Shown here: positions 25,101-35,822 of the stretch, piece after piece
Layout: each line of letters begins with the position of its first letter
Numbering within the stretch: the stretch's first letter is position 1
Origin: Euglena gracilis
Taxonomy: Eukaryota > Euglenida > Euglenophyceae > Euglenales
Assembly (NCBI GenBank): GCA_039621445.1
Contig: CP154955.1
Coordinates: 16,906,691-16,970,690 of the forward strand
Direction: 5' to 3'
DNA length: 64,000 nucleotides
Translations under genes and position numbers: made by a program
The notes under the pieces: generated by a model
The model's database searches: none
The model's input: only the letters and a program-made list of their open reading frames with translations
Told to the model about the DNA's origin: nothing

Positions 25101-26912
25101 CCCCTCTGCAAAACACGTGGATTTTTTTCATTTTAGGCCTGCCTGAGGTTGATTCATTCATTCATTCATTCATTCATTCATTCATTCATTCATTCATTCA
25201 TTCATTCATTCATTCATTCATTCATTCATTCATTGGACAGTTGAGCTGCATTCGACTCACCCCCCCCCCCGCCCGAATGTAAATGCCATCGGTGGTGGCG
25301 AGGGCTGCTCCGCCACATGTTGCAGCACGCACTGGACTGTTACCCGGCTTCCTTTTAAAACAAATGCCGTGGGCCCTCATGACACACGGCACCCACCTGT
25401 CTTGTCTCCCGGGCTGTTAAAAAGAAGCCTGACGGTCACCCGCAGTGGCGGTTCCTGGCATGCCGCACCCAAAACCCGCGGCTGCTGCTCGGCCTCCAGC
25501 ACTTCGGCTCGGTCTACCCGCTGGAGCCCCCGACCCCTGCCCAGGGTGCCGGCCTCCGGGAAGTGGCCGGAAACGTGGGACACAGGTTTTCGGCGCCCCC
25601 TGCTTCCCGTCCCCCTGTCATAACACAGGGCAAACAGGGCGTCGCTGGTTTTGGTGCGTCCTCCCGTCGCGGGGGTTTCGTGCGGTGTTTGGAAAGCCCA
25701 GACGACAAGAGGGGATGTCCACCACCACACTGCGACGCCATTGCGCACCACCCGCATCCCAAAGCTGCGGGTGGTGCCCTCGCCTTAACGTCCGCAATGC
25801 CCTCAACCCGAATGGTCGCTTGCCTGGGCCGCCCCGAGCGGTGTGCTTGTAAACCCCCCGCAAATACCCTGGCGGGTTGTCAGATTTTTAGAACCAACTT
25901 TTGGACCTGCCCCCCCCCCCGCCCGGTTATTTGGGCCCTTTTTTTTCAGCGTTGTGAAGGAACTTTGCCTTAAAAAGGGGGTGGCCAAGTTACTGGAACC
26001 ATCATTTTTTGTCAGGTTGTCAGGTTTTTGTCAGGTTTTTGTCAGGTTATTTGGGGGGGGGTTAATGCGCCACAAGAAGAGCGGTGTGCTGGCCGGCAGG
26101 TGCTGACACTGGGGGGGCACCCGTCCGACAGCCAGGCCCCCTGCCCGGGACGTCCAGCATCTGGCGCAGCGCCTCGCCGAGCGCCTGGGCCACTCGCCGG
26201 AGCAGTACTGCCCCCGCACCATGGGCCGGCGGGGGTCTGGGCCTCGGCTCCTGAGCCGCTTGGCGCCAGGGACGGAGTTGCCGACTTCTCTCGAAGCTCC
26301 AACAGCCGGGCTGGAGTTAGTTACCGACTGACTGACTGACTGGTTTTGGGAAGAGTGGAAGAGTGGAACCTCCTCTCCCCCGGGTCAGTGACAAAGTGCG
26401 AGTTTAAGTGGAAGTTTTCACCGTCTTTTTTGGTATACCTACACCAACCCAATAGCGGCTTGAAAGTAGGCTTCCCTCTTCAAGCCTTGTTTAGAACCAC
26501 CCACACACAAATGCTTGCCAGTAAAGGGGGACGAGGGTTTGTGACCCGGTCACCATTGCATGACACCACGTTCAGGCCCCGTATCCAGCGAATCCGTGTG
26601 TGATTCTGTACTCAAACCCAACTCAACTTCAACCCCGTTTGGCCTGTTAAGCCGCTCCTCCTGTTCTGAGTCCACCCCTCCCCATGGACCCAAACCCAAT
26701 CGCGTGGTGGATCGTGCCATGCACCCACCCTCAGCCAAAACCTTCTCCTCCATCCACCTGCCGGGGTAGTCGTCCGGGCGGCATTCCCGGACTTTCTCGT
26801 GCGCATCACCCCAACAGAGGGCGACGAGCACGTGCGACGCGTCCTGGCGCTGTACGACCAGGCCCGGGGGGACGGCGTCCTGGCCCTGTGCCGGCTCCCT
26901 GCGGAGAACTCC
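22197..26912 (+). CDS. Unidentified multi-exon gene
   Basis: Not recognised. Plausible exons share GC-rich codon use: 22197 to about 22350 beginning with ATG (DPLLLAQLAQGVHRFEAAGH, then GD followed by five His); about 22707-22790 (DCPEGGRLLPYAIGRPRHLA); about 22925-23065 (ACAEAVKRALYAEGGLAVAM … AFAETEETVTAEST); about 23706-23790 (HYRHMFDGDLLNVVVDGDQT); about 24740-24895 (GTQVARAVFVEELLPAP … LVPVAYLTGVLVV); 25446-25544 (WRFLACRTQNPRLLLGLQHF); about 26139-26230 (DVQHLAQRLAERLGHSPEQY); about 26769-26912 (AFPDFLVRITPTEGDEHVRR, VLALYDQARGDGVLALCRLP). I cannot verify splice phase throughout, so the pieces may belong to more than one gene or continue into the gene at 27397. No motif gives a function. 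Introns include hAT-type MITEs. Confidence 0.4.
23320..23690. mobile_element. Probable CAGGGTTYGATATAAGG-family element (diverged)
   Basis: It starts CAGAGTTCGATAAGG, close to the 14088 TIR. It continues with aagaggggtccggaccgg, a middle with cggcccggcgcttgggctg, and gccggtcacccagaccgtgc then tttaggtggggta as in 14370-14440. The right TIR is not clear. The interval ends in C-rich DNA just before the 3' splice site of the exon near 23706. Confidence 0.5.
24047..24334. mobile_element. Non-autonomous hAT MITE with perfect 8-bp TSD
   Basis: The left TIR CAGGGATTTTTTTAAG and the inverted right TIR CAGGGGTTTTTTTAAG differ at one base of 16. GGTGGAAT flanks both sides exactly (24039-24046 and 24335-24342). 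Inside: G-run, C-run, gggatatacttttcggcgcc-g-c-a-ggcgccgaaaa hairpin (24162-24186), T-rich segment, C/G arms. The CAGGG ends and 8-bp duplication place it in the hAT superfamily. It has no coding capacity. Confidence 0.9.
25152..25234 (+). repeat. (ATTC)n tetranucleotide microsatellite
   Basis: About 20 perfect attc units in an intron-like region. Confidence 0.97.
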
Positions 26913-27396
26913 TCAACGCCTGCCCTCCCGTCTTCCTTGCTGCTCTGAACAGCACAGCCCAGACTGCCGGGCGGGGCTACCGAGGTTTGGTCCTTTGCTT
27001 TATTTGAAAAATTTGTGTTATCCAAGTCAGGTTGAAGTCCCTTGCAAGTGCATTTTCTCTGTGCCACGACATTCTTTGCCCTTCCGTGGGGTCCCAGTGT
27101 TGCCGCCCTGCGGCCTTTGGCCCCCCATCTGCCCCGTTTGGCGCTTCCGTGTGTTGCGGGTGGACCAGCAATTTTCACTCCGGTGTTGGCAATAAACGAA
27201 ACGGGACCACCGGGGATGGTGCGGGAGTGCCTGAACAGTGGCCCTTCTCCGCGGGCGTATTCCGCATGTGGGACCTTCACACGTGCATTTCCTGAGGGGC
27301 CAGACGCCCTGTCTGTCAGTTGACACCTCCCTCTTCCCCCCGTTCCCACAGCGGACCCCATCCATGGCCGCCGGTTGACCCCCCGGCCCCCGCCCG

Positions 27397-30300
27397 ATGC
27401 CCCCGCCGTCCCCACTGGCGGTCGACCCGACCAAGTTCGGGCTAGCGGCGTGGGACCAGCCGGACCTCCTCCTGGAGGCGGACCGCGCCATCCGCTTCCA
27501 CGCCCGGCGCCTGCCGGGGGGCAACCTGGAGGCCTTCGCCGCCACCATCAACCAGCTGGAGAACTACGCCCCGGGGCAGTGCAAGGTCCCCCTCCCCGGG
27601 TCCATCCCACCCTTTCCCCCGCCCTCCAACCCAGCAGCACGGCAGGGCCAGCAGCAACCTCCCCCCCCCCCCACTGGCGTGGCTCTCCGGGGGGGCACCT
27701 CTGACGTTGTAAAACAAAAAAACCATGTGGTGACCCCCATTGGGTTAGGTCCAAGTCGTGTGGCGCTGCCCCATCGACGGTGGGGCGTCCGCGGGCCTTC
27801 CCATGTGGTGCTGGCCTCCCGACCACTGTCTTCCCGGCCCCTCCCCCCCCCCCCATCGCAGGGCGATCTGTACTTCCTTCAGCTGCGGCTGCAGCTCCAC
27901 GAGCCGCGCGTCCGCCCTCCCTTCGTCCTCAAGATCTGCGGCCCGCAGGACCCCCCGCACGAGGTGCCCCCCGCCAGTCTGCCTTGTGAGCCGCCCTGCC
28001 GCCTGGATACCTCCCGCATGCAGGGCATCATCATGCAGGGTTTCCCACAAATTCGTGCCATGAATAGTTACGAATAATCACGAACCAGCACGAGTTTGGG
28101 GATTTTCCAAAATCACGAATAATCACGAATGTCCACGAACGTGGTTGGAATGGAAATGATTTCCCAGCAGACCCAGAATTTCCTGAAAAAAAATAAGCAA
28201 AACGCCCTGAGTGGGTGAGAGGTGGGGATGAGCAGGAGACTATCCAAAAGGAGGATCTCCAGACTTCACGGGGGATTTGACCGTCCGACTGGTTTCGCAT
28301 GGCATAATTAAAATCACAAAAACATTCAATGTGTCATTCTTAGAAGAAGACATTCTGCAGTGATGCAGTGAGAACAAAAACTGTTCCAGGTATTGCTCCA
28401 AATTTACAAAAATGATGTCTTCTGGCATATGACATCGAATTCGTGTTTTTTTTATTGTTGTCTTTTTGTCGCGCTTTTCGAGCGGTCAACGTTACGCCCC
28501 CCGCCTCTGCCCACCCCAAACCCCTGTTGCAGATCATGGATGTGTTTCCCAACGCCGACCTGGTCCTGCCCAACACGCCGGTGGCCATCCGCGCCCTGCA
28601 GGGCCACGACGGGCTGCACTTCGAGCTGTACCAGATGGTGGACCCTGCGGACCCCTCACAGGCCCTCCCCAGCCCTCGTCGGCAAAGTCCGTGCCAATGT
28701 GACGAAGTTTGAGCTCAACTGTTCGCGTGACAATCTTAACTCTAACCCTGTGCCTGGAGGCAACCTCAGCTGGGAGGTGGCGGCCAATGGCCGAGGCCCC
28801 CCCCCCCCCCCGCATTTCCACCTTCCGTGACAAAACCCCCCTCCGTGCAACGTTGCCGATCAAGCTGGATTTGACCACCTGTTCTCTGAGCTTTTGGGTC
28901 CAGAGATGAGTGCACGGCATTTCTGGTCGTGGGCACTCCCCCCCCCCCCCCCCGTAGGGTGGGATCTCGGTGCAGGCACTCAACGAACCCAAAGATCCAC
29001 TCAAATATGGTCAATGCAAGTTGGGGACCCAAGCGATGCGCTAAATCCAGGGGCACCGATTTTTTTTTGGGTAAAGTAATTTCCCCTTGTAAACTGTTTT
29101 GGTGGGTGTGGGTACCCCCCCCCCCCACCAGGCCTTCCATTCGGCCCTGGCTGCAGTGCCGCCTCCAATATCCGCCACCTCTGCTGAACCCCATGCTGGG
29201 CTGCGGGGTTGTTGCTTGTTCTGAGGTCTCTTTAAGGAACCTCGCACCCACCCCCGAGGGGGTGGGTACAGAATTTTTTTTTTAAGTTTTGTGACCCGGG
29301 GGGGGGTTGGTAGGTCCCGGCTGAGCCCCTCCCGGGGGGGGGGGGGGGGAGGGGGGTCCCCGCAGAGGTGGGGGTTTCCTCTATTTTTTTTTTTGGCACG
29401 AAGCACCGAAACAATTTTTGCACCCAAAATTGACCCCCCCAAAGTTGGTCCCCCCGAGCCCCCCCCCCCCAGGCCCTCCCAGGGGATGGGTGGGTGGGTC
29501 CGGACCCTCTCGGGTCTGGAAAAAAAACCACTGGGTGGGTACTATGAGCAGCAGTCAGGGGAGCAGGGCGCTTTCCGACCTCCCACATGGGGGTTAGGTT
29601 TTGGGGTGGGTTGTGCAATAGCACCTCCCCCCATTTTCAAGAAGGGAAATTGGCTTGGTCAGCAGGCACTGGGACCCAAAACTGACCCCTGCCTTGTGCC
29701 TTCTGGTAGGGGCAGGAACCCCGTAGCACCAGGCAACCCCCTGTCCCCCGGGGTTGGAAAGAAAGCCTGGTCCAAGTAACAAAGCAGCGGAAATGAGCCT
29801 CGGGGGCCCTGACCGCACAGACATCCGGTTCGTCGGAGACTCGCTCTCCGCCGCACCCCTCATCGCCATGCAGTGCCGGGGGCAGGCCGTGGAGCAGGAC
29901 GTTCTCGACATGTCCGGAGAGGTGTCGGAGGACTTACCATGGCCTTGACGGGAGAGTCACCCGGCATCTCGGTCAAATTTTGCAGTCCTCCCCATGGGGG
30001 GTGGGGTGGGGGTTGCTTCAGCCAGCCTTGATTTCAGCCCAGCCAGACGCATCACCATCCGCACCTCCCCCCCACCCCGGGGGATGCTGCTTTTCCCTGC
30101 TGGCCAGTCCCGGAAGAAAAGGTCAACGAATGTTGAATGTGGGTTTGAGTTTTTGTGGGTTTGGGTGTTGGACATGCTTTCCTCAAAAATAGTCAGCCCG
30201 CCTGCCCATATCTCCTGCCAGCCGAAATTTCCGGCCCAAGCCCAGCAACCGGGGCTTGCAGTACACCAGGGTGTGGGATGGGACCCCGAGAGGCCATATG

Positions 30301-31610
30301 AGCTAAAAACCACTCTGCCATTAATGGGAGGGGGCACTCCTTTCTACCTCCCTTATGTTATGGGTGATGGTTTACCCCTTTGGGGAGCAGCGCTGAGGAT
30401 CACGGTAAGCTCCAGGGAAGTATGTCCACACATGTACAGAGGGCTGGATTGCCCTGCCCCTCTCGTCTATGGCCCCTCCCCTGCGGTTAGTAGGATCTGG
30501 TTTGCTTTTGTCAGCCGAAGGGTCAAAACCCAACCCCCCAAAATGACCCAGAATTCCCCCCCTACAATATACAATATGATTTTTGACAAAATCTGTCAAA
30601 AGAAACAATTTTTTTCACGACATCTTGGTCCGAAAATTTGCGAATTGTCTGTTTTTGGGGGTGGGTTTGCAGTGCAGTCGGTCATCCATTGGTTGGTCAG
30701 TGGTTTTGGGGGGGGGTGTCGGTGGGCCTTTTTTTTGCTCATTTCGAAAAATAATGCTTTTGATGAATTTTTCGGCAAAAATCCAAAAGTCGACCCCCCC
30801 ATATAAGACCCCACTTGGGATTTTCAGCAGTGGACCCAAAAAGGAGATCCGGGGTGTTATTTTTTGGGGGTCAAGCTCTCAGCCGTTCTCCTTCTTCAGA
30901 CGCGTGTGGCCTCCATCGCGGCCACCGCCCTCTGGCGCCCCCACATCCACGCCGCCATCCAGGCCATCGCGGATGGCGTGCTGCACGGCCGGTCCGCCCT
31001 CCTCTCCCCGGCCGCCCCACCGGGCAGACCGCAGCGGTTGCATAAGAATTCTGTCCCGCACGCTGTCAGTCTGTCCCCCAGATCTCAGGCCGACTGTCGA
31101 ACGCTCGGGATGAAAAGAACCCCCACCCTCCCCAAACGTCCTGCCGAGGCCCTTGCCCCTGGCAGTGCTCAAAGAACCTGGCACCGAGTCAGAAGAAGGT
31201 GGTTCTCGTGACCCAGCATCCCAAGTTATTTGAACAATTTCACCGCCATGACTGATACCGAAGACTCTGGGCCGGGAAGTCAACTCATCCAGACAACGTG
31301 GACCTACCGCGGGTGTCAGGGACCAGTACAGAGCGAAAGAATTTGTGCAGCCGATTTCGCTGGGCCCGGTTGAGGGGATCTGGGCTGTTTCACAATTTAA
31401 CGTGCGGGCCCCTCCGCCCCTCAGGGTGGTCTCGGCCGGCCCGCGGCGCAAGGTGGTCGCCGACTGGCGGACCGCCGCCGCGCTGGGGCTGCCAGGGCTG
31501 CTGCGCGTGGCGTGCCTGCGGGCCCGCTTCAACCGGCCGCGCTGCGTCGCGGACGAGCCGCACCTCTACGCCCTGCTACGACTCGGCGGGCGAGTCGTGT
31601 ACCGCTCCCC
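27397..31610 (+). CDS. Unidentified multi-exon gene
   Basis: Not recognised. Exon 27397-27585 starts at the first ATG after an in-frame TGA and encodes 63 residues (AAWDQPDLLLEADRAIRFHA … AFAATINQLENYAPGQCK) before gtcccc. Exon 27862 to about 28039 joins in phase 0 (DLYFLQLRLQLHEPRVRPPF, VLKICGPQDPP, then cysteines CEPPC). Further exons: about 28533-28690 (IMDVFPNADLVLPNTPVAIR, HFELYQMVDPADP); 29788-29921 (RTDIRFVGDSLSAAPLIAMQ, QAVEQDVLDMSGE); about 30900-31015 (VASIAATALWRPHIHAAIQA, IADGVLHGRSALL); about 31425-31606 (VVADWRTAAALGLPGLLRVA, FNRPRCVADEPHLYALLRLG). Phase across later junctions and the stop codon were not settled. No known motif; the alternating strand-like first half could be a beta domain, which is inference only. 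Confidence 0.45.
28056..28140 (+). repeat. (AATCACGAAC)n minisatellite, diverged locus 3
   Basis: Units gaatagttac/gaataatcac/gaaccagcac/gaataatcac/gaatgtccac, related to loci at 2977 and 4395. Confidence 0.55.
29269..29533. mobile_element. Non-autonomous hAT MITE with perfect 8-bp TSD, copy 2
   Basis: The left end is CAGAATTTTTTTTTTAAG and the right end AAAAAAAACCACTG is its degenerate inverse. GGTGGGTA flanks both sides exactly (29261-29268 and 29534-29541). The order of G-run, C/G arm, T-run with ggcacgaagcacc and C/G arm follows the 24047 element but is diverged. It is in an intron of the gene starting at 27397. Confidence 0.85.
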
Positions 31611-31669
31611 CCCGGGCCCTCGCCTCCCCCCCGGACCTACTGCCATCCCCCCCGCCCCCCGCCACCACG

Positions 31670-31738
31670 TTAGTCTAGTGTCAGTTGGTGCGATGTCGGC
31701 GATGAGTCTAGTGTCAGTTAGTGTCGATGTCGGCGATG
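31670..31738 (+). repeat. Tandem duplication of a 33-35-bp unit
   Basis: gtctagtgtcagttggtgcg atgtcggcgatga is followed directly by gtctagtgtcagttagtgtc gatgtcggcgatgc. Confidence 0.8.
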
Positions 31739-32360
31739 CCTTCCCCATTAGGTTTGGAGCACCGTGTCGGCGTGGACGGGGACAGCATGGTCGTTACATC
31801 GTCGAGTGGCAGCATGGTTTTGTTGTTGGATGCATGTTATGGAAGTATACGTGGGTGCGTCATGATGGGATACGGGAAAGGTTGGGGGGGCTATTGGGCC
31901 CAAACTTACGGCTTGAAAGTGATTGCCAGCAATTATGCGCGGATTAGATGCGATTGGTCCTGCTTTTCTGGGCTGCAGGCGTTGCCCCTTCTTTCCAGTG
32001 AGTTGAGAGGCGACGGCCCAGCCCAGACCCAAATTGAATTGTGAGCCGGTGCGCTGGTATCAGTGGCAGGTGCGCCCCATATCGTCCGCAACCACAAGTG
32101 TCAGGATGCCGGAATCCTCCTTTGCCCCCCCCACCCCATGAGACAACTTGTTTCATCCGAAAATTCTCCCCACGGCTGCCATGTCAGGGCTTCAGCTTTC
32201 TTCCCGCGGTGTTTTCAAGGTTTCCATCACACGGCGTTACGTCTGCTCCGAGACTGTGGGGAAGGCCATCCTAATCAAGAAAATCCATCAGTTTTGTGCC
32301 ACAATGAAGCGCGAAAGCTCGCAAAAATAGTGCTTCCCCCCCAAAAAGCATGAAAAACCT
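31739..32360. other. No feature recognised
   Basis: Composition shifts from GC-rich to mixed. I find no supported exon, RNA or repeat; the gene ending near 31.6 kb may have further 3' sequence here. Confidence 0.35.
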
Positions 32361-32723
32361 CCAAAATAGCAATATTATGGAAGTCTGGAAGGAGGGTGTA
32401 CGGGGTTTAGGTGGGGGATGTCCCCCCCCTCCTGGACTGGAGGGAGGTCCCCCACGCCAAGGGGGGTCCAAACTGACCCCGAGGGTTCCCAAGAACCCCC
32501 AAAAGGTCAAAAATTTCCTTCCTTTTTTCTTGCATTTTTGGCAAGATTTTGCCCAAAACAGTGCCCAAAATGGCACCTTTGGCCGTTTGGCCGTTTTGGG
32601 GGGTCAGAAATTTTCGTCCTGGCGCTTTGAGCTGGGCCGAAAATCCGTAGGTGGGGGGGTGTCCCCCCCCACTAGACCGGAGGGGGGGGTCGGACCCCCC
32701 ACCTGCCCATATATTGAACCCTG
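32361..32723. mobile_element. CAGGGTTYGATATAAGG-family element, copy
   Basis: The right end ccatatattgaaccctg is the inverse of the family TIR. From 32388 (ggagggtgtacggggtttag) to the end it parallels 14105-14516: C/G arm, T-rich middle with gcccaaaatggcac and a ggcgctttgagctgg hairpin relic, second C/G arm. The left TIR is diverged (around caaaatagcaatattatgg) and I see no duplication. Confidence 0.65.
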
Positions 32724-32809
32724 GTTGGGTCCCAGTTTTGATTTTCCGCAGCGTATGAAACACCCTGTTTTCGTGCAATTTTTATCGGGTTCGGGGAGGG
32801 TTGATTAGT

Positions 32810-32856
32810 CATACGCATACCCATACCCACACCCACACCCACACCCACACCCACAT
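32810..32856 (+). repeat. (CCCACA)n microsatellite
   Basis: cgcatacccatacccac grading into perfect acaccc repeats. Confidence 0.9.
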
Positions 32857-32869
32857 CCAGGCAAACAGC

Positions 32870-33061
32870 CAGGGTGGTGGGTGGGGGGTCGACTACCCCC
32901 CTCCCACCTCCTCCCTTATCTCCGGGATCACCAATTTTCGACCACAAAAAGTTTGGTGCCATGAAAAATTTGTTCAAAGATCTGTGAAAATGCTGTGGTC
33001 GGTCGACCCACCTCCTGGGTGGGGCTGTCGACCCCCCCACCAGGCCTTCCCAACAGCCCTG
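32870..33061. mobile_element. CAGGG…GTCGAC element, short copy (192 bp)
   Basis: CAGGGTGGTGGGTGGGGGGTC at the left and accaggccttcccaacagccctg at the right, as in 20829-21460 but with a much shorter middle. It is flanked by two microsatellites. Confidence 0.6.
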
Positions 33062-33062
33062 C

Positions 33063-33222
33063 CCACACCCATACACACACATACACACAGGCATATACAC
33101 ATACACATACACATACACATCCATATATGCATACACGTACGCAGACACATACATATACACATACGCATACACATACACATACACGTACACATACACATAC
33201 ACATACACATACACATATATGG
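33063..33222 (+). repeat. (ACACAT)n microsatellite
   Basis: Degenerate tandem acacat/acgcat/acgtac units. Confidence 0.93.
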
Positions 33223-33243
33223 GATATAAGAAGCTTGAAGGGT

Positions 33244-33597
33244 TCAATGTTCCGGGCGTGTATTGCCTGAATCAGGTATCCATTGAACAACTCCTGTCTT
33301 CTTCCCTCCAACTCTGCAAAAAAAACACATCTGGTCCGCCCTATTTTTGAAGGCAATATCTTCAATTGAAAATGTCGAGGGTATACGAACCCTCTCACTC
33401 GAATCGATGTATTGGGGGTCAATGAAGGTGTCAGGGTTCTGACAAAGGTTTCTGCATCCTTTGAGGTATCAACCCCAGAATTCTGCCTTTTCGAGGGCTT
33501 TCTTCGGGTCCTCATTGGTGACAGCAGTCAAATTCAGAGGAAAGCGAAAGGGTTCCCACTCGCACACATCGAAATGCCAGAAGGTTCTGATTGCCAT
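33244..33597 (-). pseudogene. Decayed coding fragment, product unknown
   Basis: On the minus strand an ATG at 33597 opens a frame with strong coding appearance ([36 protein letters not shown]). It meets a TGA at 33469-33471, then stays open ([55 protein letters not shown]) to a TGA at 33244-33246. The quality on both sides of the stop suggests one inactivated gene, or an element protein. Family not recognised. Codon use is less GC-rich than that of the flanking host genes. Confidence 0.5.
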
Positions 33598-33599
33598 AT

Positions 33600-34320
33600 A
33601 TATTATAAAAATGGACTAATTCAATCCAGCCAAGCATTGCTTATAAAGAAGAAGAAGAAGTCAACAATGTCAGGGAAAATAATGATCACAACAAATGTAT
33701 CAAACAACAGTCTCAAAATATACCCAAATAGACACCTGAAAATAATAATACAGTATTTAATAGTACAATACAATAAAATTTATGCAATACCGCATAAAAA
33801 TACCATTACGATACCGCATTTTGGTATTTGCTGTGTCACAGAATGACAATTATAATTACATTATATTAATCTTTTTTCTGCAATTTAGGAGGCAGCCAAC
33901 TTATTTTGGAATAGGCAATTGATCCACCAAAACGATGATATGGAACGTGCTTCACGGCTCCTCCCAACCAGCTTTGGCAATCATCAGAAAGTCAGGGGTC
34001 AAAGATTTTTCAAATTGCTCGGACACAAAGGCTGAAAGAGGCTTTTACGTTGTGCAATTTTTCATATTGATCACACACAAAGGCGAAAAGCACCAGCAAT
34101 TTTAATGTCGGAGGGAACTCAAAATTACAACCAGCACCGTGATGGAGGAGCAGTGGTGTTGCATCAGGGGCTGAATTTGTCTGGACGTCTGCAGTGGGCA
34201 GTCCGCTGGGAGCGTGTTATTTTTGTCGATAGAGAGGGTTTTATCCATGAGGTCTTCCAGACACGCAGCCCACGCACGGTGTTTGGTGGATGACTTTTTG
34301 GAACCAAGTCACCCAACGCT
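33600..34320. other. AT-rich stretch, no feature recognised
   Basis: Contains a short GAA repeat (33643-33660) and many AT-rich tracts. Frames here are short and unconvincing. Confidence 0.4.
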
Positions 34321-34324
34321 TCCC

Positions 34325-35320
34325 CACCCACACCTTTTGTTGGTGTCACAACACTGCAACAGTAATTATGGAAGTGCCAGCTCACGTGTGGTGCAGGGAA
34401 GTGGGGATGGGTTGTCCCACGATGATCACCATTTGTGGGTCTACCCCCAGGTGCTGGGGGCTTACTGGACACCAGAAGCTTGAAAGAAGCCATTGGCAAA
34501 AGACCTTGACAATAATTTTAGTCTCTACAGCAATCTGGTCATTTGTTCAGCGAAATTCCTCCAACATTTCTGCAATCGGAGTGAAGCTCGTCTCGGCTAC
34601 ACGCCCGGCAGTCTCATCATCGGCCAGCCTTGGGAGGGAAACAACGTCCAGCAACACAGCAGTCAAACTGCATATTTGGTTGTCTTCTCATGGTGTTGAC
34701 CTGGTCTCAATCACCACCCAAGGAAGTTGGCCGGTGGGATTGTGAGGAATGGGTCAGCCGTGTTTCGACTGTTAACTCTTTGAGTGCGCCCCCATCTTGT
34801 TGATGACCGCATCCTTCGATGCTCCACAAAATATCTTTTGGAAATGGAAATAGTTTGAGTCAGTAACCCAATAGTGCTGTTGAAAATCGATTTGCGTGGC
34901 AATTTCTCTTGCATTGTTTGACATTCTTCTAGAAAATGTGCACCGCAATACATATAAAAAATACAATATAATCCAAAAATATGTGATATGCATATATAGA
35001 TAGAGCAAGCAAAAGAAATGAATATTTTAATAAAATATTTCATTGTTATAAACCATAATGCCATAAAAATTATTATATCACACATGTGCATTCTATAATT
35101 ATGTGCTTTATTTATTATATGATATGTATTTTGTGATATGATTTGTTTCAATGGTATAATTTATTTTTGTAAGGTGTTTTCCTCTAATGTAAACAAAATT
35201 CTTTACTCTTCAGTAAAACCTCTCATCTTCTCCAAAAAAGCTCCTCTGCCTCCTCTGTCAATGCCCACATCCACTTGTCACCTCCACTGCCCCTCATTGT
35301 GGACGTTTGTCTGCGGGGTG
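34325..35320. repeat. Segmental duplication, copy A
   Basis: Three blocks recur in 43-44.5 kb: 34325-34745 (= 43797-44262), 34786-34890 (= 43012-43110) and about 35110-35320 (= 44330-44540). Identity is high by eye. In copy A the order is block 1, 2, 3; in copy B it is 2, AT-rich insert, 1, 3. Both copies carry coding remnants. Confidence 0.85.
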
Positions 35321-35345
35321 GCCTCGCTGGCAGGAATCTTAGCAC
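35161..35345 (-). pseudogene. Decayed C-terminal coding fragment (copy A)
   Basis: Counterpart of 44383-44592. The same peptide is recognisable (DVGIDRGGRGAFLEKM) but an in-frame TGA follows EGQWR, and a 1-nt deletion near the end creates a premature TAG. It is more decayed than copy B. Confidence 0.55.
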
Positions 35346-35597
35346 GCCGCACCAAAACCAGCAGCTAGGTAAGAGAAGGCCACTGAAACAGTTGAGCCAG
35401 AGCGTGTCCATGAAGCCAAAGCCAATATGTCTAGATCCCCCCGCCCGGGGGGGGGGGGTGACCAGAAAGGCCTGCCAACTGGGGCTCCGTGCGGATCATT
35501 GGCCATTGGGGATTGGGAGGGTTTATTATCAGCAAGGGGGGTCCCTGCCCTCTGGGGGGTCCGGCTGGCGCCCACCCACCTCACACAACCTCCGCAA

Positions 35598-35722
35598 CGG
35601 CAAAGCCAAAGCCAAAGCCAAAGCCAAAGCAGAAGTTCTCCGGCTCTACTCGAAGCGCGACGCCAGTGTGGGGACATTGGTGGTTTGGGAAGCGCGACGC
35701 CAGTGTGGGGACATTGGTGGTT
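35598..35722 (+). repeat. (AAAGCC)n hexamer and a 38-bp tandem duplication
   Basis: Five aaagcc units (35600-35631) are followed by two copies of gaagcgcgacgccagtgtgg ggacattggtggttt (35654-35691 and 35692-35726 approx.). Confidence 0.85.
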
Positions 35723-35822
35723 TCTCTTCCCCAATAAGACCCTCCACGATTCTCACCAGCCCACCCCATCATACAAACAATGGCTTAAACAAGTTAAAAT
35801 ATTTGATTTTTTGACTCATTTC

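Noticed and set aside
34164-34499. Plus- and minus-strand frames in duplication block 1 as a gene
   Set aside because: Both strands are open and both copies are equally similar in all codon positions as far as I can see; no direction is supported.
35598-35722. Short-repeat array as a possible CRISPR
   Set aside because: Only hexamers and one 38-bp duplication; no spacer structure.
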